Origin: Microbispora catharanthi
GTDB taxonomy: Bacteria; Actinomycetota; Actinomycetes; Streptosporangiales; Streptosporangiaceae
Length of the DNA: 64,000 bases
Direction of reading: 5' to 3'
Assembly: GCF_006334915.2 (NCBI RefSeq)
Contig: NZ_VDMA02000013.1
Span: 124,001 to 188,000 of the forward strand
A program made the translations under genes and the position numbers. The notes beneath the pieces are model-generated. The model was not told the origin of the DNA. It searched no databases and was given only the letters and a program-made list of their open reading frames with translations. How positions within the stretch are numbered: the first letter of the stretch is position 1; each line of letters opens with the position of its first letter. Of this stretch, positions 57,595-64,000 are shown piece by piece.

Positions 57595-58501
57595 TGCCGG
57601 TCAGCGCCTCGGCGGCGGTCCACAGGCGCCGCCCGACGTCGGGGTCGGCCGCCTCCGCGCTGGGGCGGACCTCCACGACCCGGCCGCGCATCTCCAGGAA
57701 GCCGGACGGTCCGAAGAACTGACCGCCACGCACATCGGGCGCGGTCGCGGCGAAGAGCTGGGGCAGCGCCCCCCGCTCGGCCGGCTGCGTCACCAGCAGC
57801 CCGCCTCGGGCGAAGATCCGCCCGATCCGGCCGCGGTGCTCCCAGGCTCGGGGGGTGAGATTGCTCCTCGACAGGCCGGGGTGGGCGACGACGCTGACGA
57901 CCGGTGAGCCCGCGGCGCGCAGGCGGCGGTCGAGTTCGAGGCCGAAGACGGTGGTGGCGAGCTTGGAGCGGCCGTACGCCCGGCTGGCGTTGAAGTCGCG
58001 CCGCGACATCAGGTCGTCGAAGTCGAGATGGGCGTTCTTGTGGGTGATCGAGCTGAGGCTGACCACCCGTGCGGCGTCCGCCCGGCCGAGGGTGTCGAGC
58101 AGCAGGCCGGTGAGGGCGAAGTGGCCCAGCATGTTGGTGCCGAACTGCAGCTCGAATCCGTCGGCCGTCGTGCGGGCGGCGCCGAGGAGGACCACGCCCG
58201 CGTTGTTGACCAGCAGATCGATCGCCGGGAAGTCGGCGGTCAGATCCTTCGCGAACGCGTGCACCGACGCGAGCGAGGCCAGGTCGAGCTCACGCACCTC
58301 GATCTCGGCCCGTGGCGCGGAGCGCCGGATCGCCTCGGCCTCCCGCTCCGCGGCGACGGTGTTGCGTACGGCCATCACGACGTGCGCGCCGTGCCGGGCG
58401 AGTTCGGTCGCGGTGACCAGGCCGAGTCCCGAGTTCGCGCCGGTGACGACGGCGATCCGGCCGTGCTGGTCGGGGATGTGGCTGGCGTTCCATTCGCTCA
58501 T
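57581..58501 (-). CDS. SDR-family oxidoreductase (retinol-dehydrogenase-like)
   Basis: The protein has 306 residues. It has the cofactor motif VVTGANSGLGLVTA, LVNNAGVVLLG, the catalytic Ser in VVSLSSITHK and Tyr/Lys in SRAYGRSKLAT. Long C-terminal loops are typical of the light-dependent protochlorophyllide reductase/retinol dehydrogenase-like subgroup. The substrate is unknown. It is divergent from the MmyB-type regulator gene, a frequent pairing in actinomycetes, and is probably its target. Confidence 0.88.
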   Translation of the reverse strand: MSEWNASHIPDQHGRIAVVTGANSGLGLVTATELARHGAHVVMAVRNTVAAEREAEAIRRSAPRAEIEVRELDLASLASVHAFAKDLTADFPAIDLLVNNAGVVLLGAARTTADGFELQFGTNMLGHFALTGLLLDTLGRADAARVVSLSSITHKNAHLDFDDLMSRRDFNASRAYGRSKLATTVFGLELDRRLRAAGSPVVSVVAHPGLSRSNLTPRAWEHRGRIGRIFARGGLLVTQPAERGALPQLFAATAPDVRGGQFFGPSGFLEMRGRVVEVRPSAEAADPDVGRRLWTAAEALTGITYL

Positions 58502-58602
58502 GGCGACGACGCTAGGTCGCGGTCGCCGGAATTCGGTCGTACGCGTCTGCCTGGGAACGCCAGACCTACCTTCGGCCTGGACCGCACCGGCAGACTGTCG
58601 TC

Positions 58603-59532
58603 ATGGCCGTCTATCACCCGTACGCCCGTGAACTCGGTGACTTCCTGCGTGCCCGGCGCGGCCGGTTGCGTCCGCAGGACGTCGGCCTTGAGCCGGGGCC
58701 CCGGCGCAAGGTGGCCGGCCTGCGGCGCGAGGAGGTCGCGCTGCTGGCCGGGCTGAGCACCGATTACTACCAGCGCATGGAGCAGGGCCGTGAGGTGCGG
58801 CCCTCCGACGAGGTGCTCGACGCCATCGCCTCCGCACTGGACCTCGGCGACGAGGAACGCCGGCACCTGTTCACCCTCGCCCGGGCGGCACGGCGGCCGG
58901 CGGCCGTCCGCACGCGCCGGGCTCCGGAACGCGTGCCGGACAGCACCCGGCGCCTGCTGCACGTCATGAGCACTCCCGCGGTCGTGCTCGGCCGGCACCT
59001 CGACGTGCTCGCGTGGAACACGCTCGCCGAGGCGCTGCTCGGCGATCCGGCCCCCCTGCCGCCGGGGCGGCGGAACATGCTCATTGTGCTGTTCGAGGAT
59101 CCCGGGGCCCGTGCGCGCTGCCCCGACTGGGAGACCACCGCCCTGCAGTACATCGGCATGCTGCGGGCCGCCGTCGCGACCGACCCCACCCACCCTCGCG
59201 CCACGGCGATCATCGGCGAGCTGAGCATCCGCAGCGCGGACTTCCGCCGGCTCTGGGCCCGGCACGAGGTGCGTGAGACGGTCCACGGGACGAAGCTGTT
59301 CCGGCACCCCCAGGTGGGCGAGATCATCCTCGACTGGGACGTCTATCCCCTGCCCGGCAATCCCGGACCGGTCCTGCTCGTCTACACGGCCGAGCCCGGC
59401 ACCGCCGACGACGAACGAATCCGGCTGCTCGCGTCCCTGCACGCCACCCGGGTAGCGCAGCAGGTCCAGGCCGAACGGCCTTGGCTTCCTGACGTGGTGC
59501 GCCGCGAGGGACTCGAACCCCGGACCCGCTGA
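58603..59532 (+). CDS. XRE regulator with MmyB-like ligand domain
   Basis: The protein has 309 residues. The N-terminal HTH (RELGDFLRARRGRLRPQDVG, VAGLRREEVALLAGLSTDYY, QRMEQGREVRPSDEVLDAIA) is followed by an MmyB-like PAS-type domain from about 120 (VVLGRHLDVLAWNTLAEALL, DWDVYPLPGNPGPVLLVYT) that may bind fatty-acid-like ligands. The last about 12 codons run into a tRNA-Lys 3' fragment (59497-59533), so the C-terminus VVRREGLEPRTR is antisense tRNA-derived sequence and may have replaced the original end. It probably controls the divergent SDR gene. Confidence 0.85.
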   Translation: MAVYHPYARELGDFLRARRGRLRPQDVGLEPGPRRKVAGLRREEVALLAGLSTDYYQRMEQGREVRPSDEVLDAIASALDLGDEERRHLFTLARAARRPAAVRTRRAPERVPDSTRRLLHVMSTPAVVLGRHLDVLAWNTLAEALLGDPAPLPPGRRNMLIVLFEDPGARARCPDWETTALQYIGMLRAAVATDPTHPRATAIIGELSIRSADFRRLWARHEVRETVHGTKLFRHPQVGEIILDWDVYPLPGNPGPVLLVYTAEPGTADDERIRLLASLHATRVAQQVQAERPWLPDVVRREGLEPRTR

Positions 59533-59533
59533 T
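59497..59533 (-). repeat. Duplicated 3' part of tRNA-Lys (att-like scar)
   Basis: These 37 bases match 61014-61050 at 36 positions. On the minus strand they cover the tRNA-Lys 3' half from the anticodon stem through the T-arm and acceptor to the discriminator base. Similarity stops in the anticodon loop, a usual tyrosine-recombinase crossover point. It has the same orientation as the intact tRNA 1.5 kb away. Confidence 0.75.
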
Positions 59534-59548
59534 CGACAGTCCGCCTCC

Positions 59549-60853
59549 CTATGTGCAGGTCTTCGTTTCCGGCGAGCAGAACCCGACCTCGGGGTAGCGC
59601 ACCGAGGGCCTGTCCAGCAGGGGCTGTGGCCTGCCGCCCAGGTGCAGGTCGAAGAAAGCCCGGACGTATCTGCGGGTGATGTCCACGGAGCGGGTTCCGG
59701 CGAGCTCACTGCCGAGGTCGACGCCGATCTGCTGGGCCAGCAGGTCGTAGTCGCTGAACGACGGGTGTACCGCTCCGGCCACCACGAGCCAGCGCTTCCA
59801 TCCGGTCAGGTGTTCCCAGTCGCGGTCCCATGTGGCGTCCGTGCCGCCCGGGCTGTGCAACGGCTGGCCCAGGAACAGGAACGGGCGCGCCACCCCGCTC
59901 GCGGGGATCGGGGCGAACATGAGGCCGTCCATGTTGATTCCGGCGCGCACCCGGGGGTCCTTCAGCATCGTCTCGGCGGCACTCGCGCCACCAAGCGACG
60001 TGCCCGCCATCGCGATCCTGGACGCGTCGATCAGCGAAGCGCCCTTCCACTTGGCGTGCGGACCGGTCAGCTGATCGATCACGAAGGAGACGTCGACCGC
60101 CCGGTTCTCCACCGCTTTCTCACCGAAGTCGTCGACGCCTTCGAGTTCGCACGCGGCGCAGGTGGCCAGCCGCCCGTCGGGGAATGTGGTGGCGAAGGTC
60201 TCGTACGTGTGGTCGATGCCGGCCACCACGTAGCCCCTGCTCGCCAGTTCCTCGGCCAGGGCGGTGAGCGAGCTTCGAGGGTCGGTGAAGCCGGGAGAGA
60301 GCACGACAAGGGGCAGAGTGTGTCCACGTCCCGCCGGTTCGGCGCCGCTGAACGCGTGGGTCCGCGTTCTGCTCAGCACGTCGAGCGGCACGCCCGTCAC
60401 CCCTTTGCCCTTCAGGATTAGCTCCGACTCCTTGGGCGTCACGTAGGGCGCACGCCGTCCGTTCCGGGACCTCGCCGGATACCAGAGGGAGATCATGAGC
60501 TCCCTCGACGTGGCCTCGGGGACCCAGGGGTCAGGGCGCGAGGTGTCGTTCAGACGCAGGGACGTTGTGCCGACCGGATGGGGACCGGTCGGCTCGGGCA
60601 GATACGGCGTGCTGCTCGAAGTGACCGAAGAGCCGGCGGAGGCGTGTCCGGAAGAGGCGGACGCCGGCGTCCGGGAGGCGGGAACCGTCAGGGTGAGCAG
60701 TCCTGCGACCGCGGCCAGGCCGGCCCGCAGGATCGGAGTCCGGAGCGTCGGCTTTCCACGGCTCTGACGACGGCCGGGCAGAGCCGGACGAACCTTGTCA
60801 TGCCTGGTGGGGGCCTCGGCTCTCGGCGCAGCATGCGGATCTTCGTATGGCAT
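59549..60853 (-). CDS. Exported lipase/PAF-acetylhydrolase-like alpha/beta hydrolase
   Basis: About 434 residues from ATG 60853; ATG 60925 is a longer option. After a long basic N-region comes a hydrophobic signal segment (LRAGLAAVAGLLTLTVPA). The hydrolase domain has LVVLSPGFTDPRSS, the nucleophile in MAGTSLGGASA, the acid in GINMDG and the His in AGAVHPSFSDYD. The layout fits PAF acetylhydrolase-like or polyester-type lipases. Codon use is less biased than in neighbours. It is the only gene between tRNA-Lys and the duplicated tRNA end, so it is possible island cargo. Confidence 0.75.
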   Translation of the reverse strand: MPYEDPHAAPRAEAPTRHDKVRPALPGRRQSRGKPTLRTPILRAGLAAVAGLLTLTVPASRTPASASSGHASAGSSVTSSSTPYLPEPTGPHPVGTTSLRLNDTSRPDPWVPEATSRELMISLWYPARSRNGRRAPYVTPKESELILKGKGVTGVPLDVLSRTRTHAFSGAEPAGRGHTLPLVVLSPGFTDPRSSLTALAEELASRGYVVAGIDHTYETFATTFPDGRLATCAACELEGVDDFGEKAVENRAVDVSFVIDQLTGPHAKWKGASLIDASRIAMAGTSLGGASAAETMLKDPRVRAGINMDGLMFAPIPASGVARPFLFLGQPLHSPGGTDATWDRDWEHLTGWKRWLVVAGAVHPSFSDYDLLAQQIGVDLGSELAGTRSVDITRRYVRAFFDLHLGGRPQPLLDRPSVRYPEVGFCSPETKTCT

Positions 60854-60971
60854 GGCTTGATCCTGCGGGGCCCGGGCCTGGCGCGGTATCGGCCGAAGGT
60901 GCGGTCCGCGCCGTTTGACTAGCACTTTCGGCCGAGGCCGAACCTGCGCCGCCGAGACAATCAGTGAATAA

Positions 60972-61008
60972 CGAAAGCCCAGGTCGGATATACCGACCTG
61001 GGCTTTCG
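60972..61008 (-). terminator. Terminator of tRNA-Lys
   Basis: CGAAAGCCCAGGTCGG (60972-60987) and CCGACCTGGGCTTTCG (60993-61008) pair perfectly over 16 bp around ATATA, starting 6 bases beyond the tRNA 3' end on the minus strand. Confidence 0.85.
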
Positions 61009-61014
61009 ACAGGG

Positions 61015-61088
61015 TGCGCCGCCAGGGACTCGAACCCCGGACCCGCTGATTAAGAGTCAGCTGCTCTAACCAACTGAGCTAGCGGCGC
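61015..61088 (-). tRNA. tRNA-Lys (anticodon CTT)
   Basis: It folds as a canonical cloverleaf: acceptor GCGCCGC/GCGGCGC, D-arm GCTC/GAGC, anticodon arm GCTGA-CTCTTAA-TCAGC with CTT, variable GGGTC and T-arm CGGGG-TTCGAGT-CCCTG, discriminator A. The terminal CCA is not fully encoded (ACCC follows). A plausible promoter TTGGAC-N17-TAGCCT lies upstream on the minus strand. Its 3' half is duplicated at 59497-59533. Confidence 0.95.
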
Positions 61089-61191
61089 AAAGCCCTTAGA
61101 GGCTATCGCACACCCCAGAGCAGTCCAAATCAGATCAGTCGAAATCAGGCTAGAGTAGAACAACATTCGGTATCGGCGGTTGGGAGCGCAC

Positions 61192-62040
61192 ATGTGGTTC
61201 GCCTCGCGTGACGAGGTCCGGGGGCGGCTGGCGGCCGTCGACTACCTTGCCGACGACGGCATCGCGACATCGGTGTTCCTGGCCGGGGCGCTGGGCAAGC
61301 CGCTGCTGGCCGAGGGACCGGCGGGCGTGGGCAAGACCCAGCTCGCCAAGGCCGTGGCGGAGGCCACCGGCGCGCGGCTCATCCGTCTGCAGTGCTACGA
61401 GGGCCTGGACGAGGCGCGGGCGCTGTACGAGTGGAACTACAAGAAGCAGCTGCTGCGCATCCAGGCCGACGACGGCGCCTGGGACGACATCTTCTCCGAG
61501 GAGTTCCTGCTGGAGCGCCCCCTCCTGAAGGCCATCAGGAGCGAGGAGCCCACCGTGCTGCTCATCGACGAGACCGACAAGGCCGACGTCGAGGTCGAGG
61601 GGCTGCTGCTGGAGATCCTGTCCGACTACCAGATCACGATCCCCGAGCTGGGCACGATCACCGCCGCGCGCCGGCCCTACGTCGTGCTGACCTCGAACGC
61701 GACCCGCGAGCTGTCGGAGGCACTCAAGCGACGCTGCCTCTATCTCCACCTCGACTACCCCACGCCGGAGCGGGAGCGCGACATCCTGCTCGCTCAGGTG
61801 CCCGGGCTGCCCGCGAGCATCGCCGACCAGCTCGCCCGTACGGTGGCCACGCTCCGGGCGCTGGAGCTGAAGAAGTCGCCGTCGATCGCGGAGACCGTCG
61901 ACTGGGCGCACACCCTGCTCGCGCTGGGCCGTACGGAGCTGGACGAGGCGCTGATCGGCGAGACGCTGGGCGTGGTGCTCAAGCACAACTCCGACCAGGT
62001 GCGGGCCGCCAAGGAGCTCGGCCTGCCGTCCCGGTCATGA
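61192..62040 (+). CDS. MoxR-family AAA+ ATPase
   Basis: The protein has 282 residues from ATG 61192, with GGGAG 7 bases upstream. Walker A is GPAGVGKT (42-49) and Walker B is VLLIDETDKA (Asp126, Glu127); sensor and arginine-finger segments follow (VLTSNATRELSEALKRRC). MoxR ATPases act as chaperones for assembly or activation of metal or redox enzymes together with a VWA protein. The next gene encodes that partner and overlaps by 4 bases (ATGA), so the pair is coupled. Confidence 0.92.
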   Translation: MWFASRDEVRGRLAAVDYLADDGIATSVFLAGALGKPLLAEGPAGVGKTQLAKAVAEATGARLIRLQCYEGLDEARALYEWNYKKQLLRIQADDGAWDDIFSEEFLLERPLLKAIRSEEPTVLLIDETDKADVEVEGLLLEILSDYQITIPELGTITAARRPYVVLTSNATRELSEALKRRCLYLHLDYPTPERERDILLAQVPGLPASIADQLARTVATLRALELKKSPSIAETVDWAHTLLALGRTELDEALIGETLGVVLKHNSDQVRAAKELGLPSRS

Positions 62041-63401
62041 CGACTCCGGCGTCCCTCGTGGACCGGCACGTGGGGTTCGTCCACGCCCTGCGGGAGGCCG
62101 GGCTGCCGGTTTCCCCGGCCGAGGGGCTGGACGCCGCCCACGCGCTCATGGTCATCGACCTGGCCGAGCGGGAGACGCTGCGCGAGGCGTACGCCGCGAC
62201 GCTGGTGAAGCGGCCCGCGCACCGGCCGGGGTTCGACCTGCTCTTCGACCTGTGGTTCCCGCCGGTGATCAGCGGCACCGAAGGCACCGCCGTCGCCGAG
62301 GACGCCGAGCTGCCCGAGCTGCCCGAGCTGCGCGAGCGGTTGGCGGAGCTGCTGATGGGCGATCCGGCCGATCCCGCGTTCCGTGAGTTCGCCCGGACGA
62401 TGGTGGGGCGGTTCGGGCAGGTCCAGGCCGCGCCCGGCAGGCAGTCGTGGTTCTCCTTCCCGGTGCTGCGCGCGCTGTCGCCCGAGACGCTGGTGGCCCG
62501 GATGCTGAACGCCATGCTCGACGAGCGCGGCGGCCTGCCGGAGAAGGTCGCCAGGCGGCACATCTCGCGGACCGTCGAGGCGTTCACGGAGGCGGTCGCC
62601 TCCGACGTACGCCGAAGGATCGCCGAGGAGTCGGGCATCGAGAAGATCGCCAGGTCGGCGGTCCGGCCACCGATCGACCAGGTCGACTTCCTGCGCGCGA
62701 CCAAGGAGGAGCTGGCCCGGCTGCGCCGGGAGGTCTACCCCCTCGCCCGCCGCCTGGCCACCCGGCTGTCGATCAGGCAGAAGCGGGGGCGGCGCGGGCG
62801 GCTCGACTTCCGGCGCACCGTGCGTGCCTCGCTGTCCACGGGCGGGGTGCCGCTCACCACCCACATGCGCCCGCCCCGCCCCCACCGGCCCGAGCTGGTC
62901 GTGTTGTGCGACGCCAGCGACTCGGTCTCCACGTTCTCGCACTTCACGCTGTTGCTGACGTTCGCGCTCCGGGAGCAGTTCACCAAGGTGCGGGCGTTCG
63001 CGTTCGTGGACACGGTGGACGAGATCACGGACCTGTTCGCCCCGGGTGCGGACGTGCTGGACGCCATCGCCCGCCTGACGGAGGAGGCCGACATCGTCAG
63101 GTTCGGCCGCACCGACTACGGCCACGTCTTCGAGCGCTTCGCCGAACGCTTCCCGGACGCCGTGGGCCCCCGGACGTCGCTGCTGATCCTGGGCGACGCC
63201 AGGTCCAACTACCAGGCCCCGGCGCTGGGCACGCTGAAGCGGCTGGCCGGGCAGGCCAGGCACGCCTACTGGCTCAACCCCGAGCCCCGGGCCCAGTGGG
63301 ACACCGGGGACTCCCTCGCCACGTCGTACGGCTCGGTCGTTCCCATGCACGAGTGCCGCAACGTCGCCCAGCTCGCCGCGTTCGTCGAGACACTGGCCTG
63401 A
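62037..63401 (+). CDS. VWA-domain protein (CoxE-like), MoxR partner
   Basis: The protein has 454 residues from ATG 62037. The N-terminal part (about 1-240) is helical (GFVHALREAGLPVSPAEGLD). The C-terminal VWA domain has a MIDAS site DxSxS in LVVLCDASDSVSTFSHF (about 285) and a downstream LLILGDARSNY. CoxE-like proteins cooperate with MoxR ATPases in maturation of molybdenum or other metalloenzymes; no such enzyme is encoded beside them here. Confidence 0.85.
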   Translation: MTTPASLVDRHVGFVHALREAGLPVSPAEGLDAAHALMVIDLAERETLREAYAATLVKRPAHRPGFDLLFDLWFPPVISGTEGTAVAEDAELPELPELRERLAELLMGDPADPAFREFARTMVGRFGQVQAAPGRQSWFSFPVLRALSPETLVARMLNAMLDERGGLPEKVARRHISRTVEAFTEAVASDVRRRIAEESGIEKIARSAVRPPIDQVDFLRATKEELARLRREVYPLARRLATRLSIRQKRGRRGRLDFRRTVRASLSTGGVPLTTHMRPPRPHRPELVVLCDASDSVSTFSHFTLLLTFALREQFTKVRAFAFVDTVDEITDLFAPGADVLDAIARLTEEADIVRFGRTDYGHVFERFAERFPDAVGPRTSLLILGDARSNYQAPALGTLKRLAGQARHAYWLNPEPRAQWDTGDSLATSYGSVVPMHECRNVAQLAAFVETLA

Positions 63402-63446
63402 ATCGAGACCCTTCGCCCGAATCGATTCCGGCCCGCGTCGGCGTGC

Positions 63447-64000
63447 TCAGCTCATGCGGCGCAGGATGCGGGCCGCCGTACGGGCCAGCAGTTCGATCTG
63501 CTCCTCGGTGAACTCGGCGGAACCGTGGGTGCGGATCCAGCGGGCCACCCTGCCCGGGTAGGCGACGGTCAGCCCCTCCCCGTGCAGCGCGCCGCCCCTG
63601 GCCTTGATCTTCCCGCCGTGCACCGCGAGCACCGGGGCGATGGAGACCTCGATGCCGGTCTCCTTGGTCAGCAGCGCGGCCATCGAACCGGCGGCGGAGA
63701 TGAGGCCCTTGGCGACCGAGGTGCCGAACTTCTCGTCGAAGAACAGGCGCTCGCCGTACCGCGCGATCAGGGTGTCGGGCGACCACGCCTCGTTGTCCAC
63801 GATCCACAGGCCGCCCGGCCCGATGACGAGGTGGTCGATCGACGCCTCGCCGGGCACGGCCCGGCCGTCCATCACCCGGTAGCCGTGCCGGCGCAGCCCG
63901 AGACGCAGCAACCGTCCGGTGCGCACCTCGCCGCGGCGCTTGCCCCGCCACACCGCCGTACGCTCGTGCAGGCGCCAGGCGATGAACAGGTCCGTGCCGC
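63447..64000 (-). CDS. NERD-domain protein (5' end outside the window)
   Basis: The reading frame is open from 64000 to the stop at 63447 (at least 184 residues) and enters from beyond the window (GTDLFIAWRLHERTAVWRGK). NERD motifs: RRGEVRTGRLLRLGLRRHGY, VPGEASIDHLVIGPGGLWIV and DNEAWSP, where Asp/Glu/Lys-like positions resemble a restriction-nuclease-type core. NERD proteins are often fused to kinases, helicases or topoisomerase zinc fingers; what lies upstream cannot be seen. It is convergent with the VWA gene. Confidence 0.8.
   Translation of the reverse strand, partial: GTDLFIAWRLHERTAVWRGKRRGEVRTGRLLRLGLRRHGYRVMDGRAVPGEASIDHLVIGPGGLWIVDNEAWSPDTLIARYGERLFFDEKFGTSVAKGLISAAGSMAALLTKETGIEVSIAPVLAVHGGKIKARGGALHGEGLTVAYPGRVARWIRTHGSAEFTEEQIELLARTAARILRRMS

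Noticed and set aside
59534-61014. A complete mobile element between the tRNA-Lys copies
   Set aside because: There is no integrase, transposase or replication gene; at most it is a remnant or cargo scar.

Overview
The window is high-GC (about 70% or more), densely packed DNA with GTG/TTG starts, strong third-position GC and several probable leaderless starts. This points to an actinomycete. Gene content (DUF4032, DUF779-exaC-GAF regulator, Rv1733c-type membrane protein, Roadblock/DUF4388 operon, MmyB-type XRE regulators) suggests a Streptosporangiales/Streptomyces-like soil organism; that placement is inference. I saw no insertion sequence, integrase or CRISPR array.

Layout. 1-6.5 kb: the 5' part of a penicillin-binding protein, then mostly single housekeeping or accessory genes (spermidine-synthase-like methyltransferase, hemerythrin, pterin dehydratase, class II aldolase, DUF885, DUF4032, DUF523). 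6.6-8.7 kb: an operon of three Roadblock/LC7 proteins and one DUF4388-like protein with no GTPase. 8.7-17.3 kb: alpha/beta hydrolase, DHA2 exporter, orphan ModA lipoprotein, Dps, phosphocholine-type phospholipase C without a Tat signal, XRE regulator, AlkZ-like protein, SRPBCC protein. 17.3-21 kb: TenA protein, a secreted pectate lyase with a clear promoter and operator, and a PemK-like toxin/Panacea-like antitoxin pair. 21-27 kb: exaC-type aldehyde dehydrogenase with DUF779, a serine hydrolase, an FAD reductase and a GAF-domain activator.

26.9-38.2 kb is the centrepiece: a small divergent biosynthetic cluster. Leftward run a TauD/SyrP-like dioxygenase, an FkbH-type HAD protein fused to a carrier domain, an MGT-type glycosyltransferase and possibly an SDR. 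Rightward is one 1839-residue polypeptide with condensation, adenylation, carrier, thioesterase and complete MFS exporter domains. The shared promoter region holds an exact 14-bp CebR-type box (TGGGAGCGCTCCCA) just downstream of a good sigma-70-like promoter for the NRPS gene. This suggests that cellulose-breakdown sugars control production. The model is a glyceryl starter from FkbH condensed with one Asn-like residue, hydroxylated, released by a thioesterase with a Cys nucleophile, glycosylated and exported.

38-48 kb: small unknown proteins, a cysteine-free HesB-like protein, LysR with a divergent catalytically degenerate SDR, P450, DUF2332, a pair of paralogous secreted small proteins in lower-GC DNA, HxlR with divergent VOC and YciI genes, GNAT. 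48-52 kb: two degenerate tandem tRNA-like sequences, a HEAT-repeat protein and a secreted double-SUKH protein. 52-64 kb: TetR with a divergent glycoside hydrolase interrupted by an in-frame 24-bp minisatellite, secreted S15 peptidase, endonuclease Q, SDR with MmyB-type regulator, a lipase-like gene flanked by tRNA-Lys and a duplicated tRNA-Lys 3' end (a possible island scar), a MoxR/VWA pair, and a NERD-domain gene cut by the window end.
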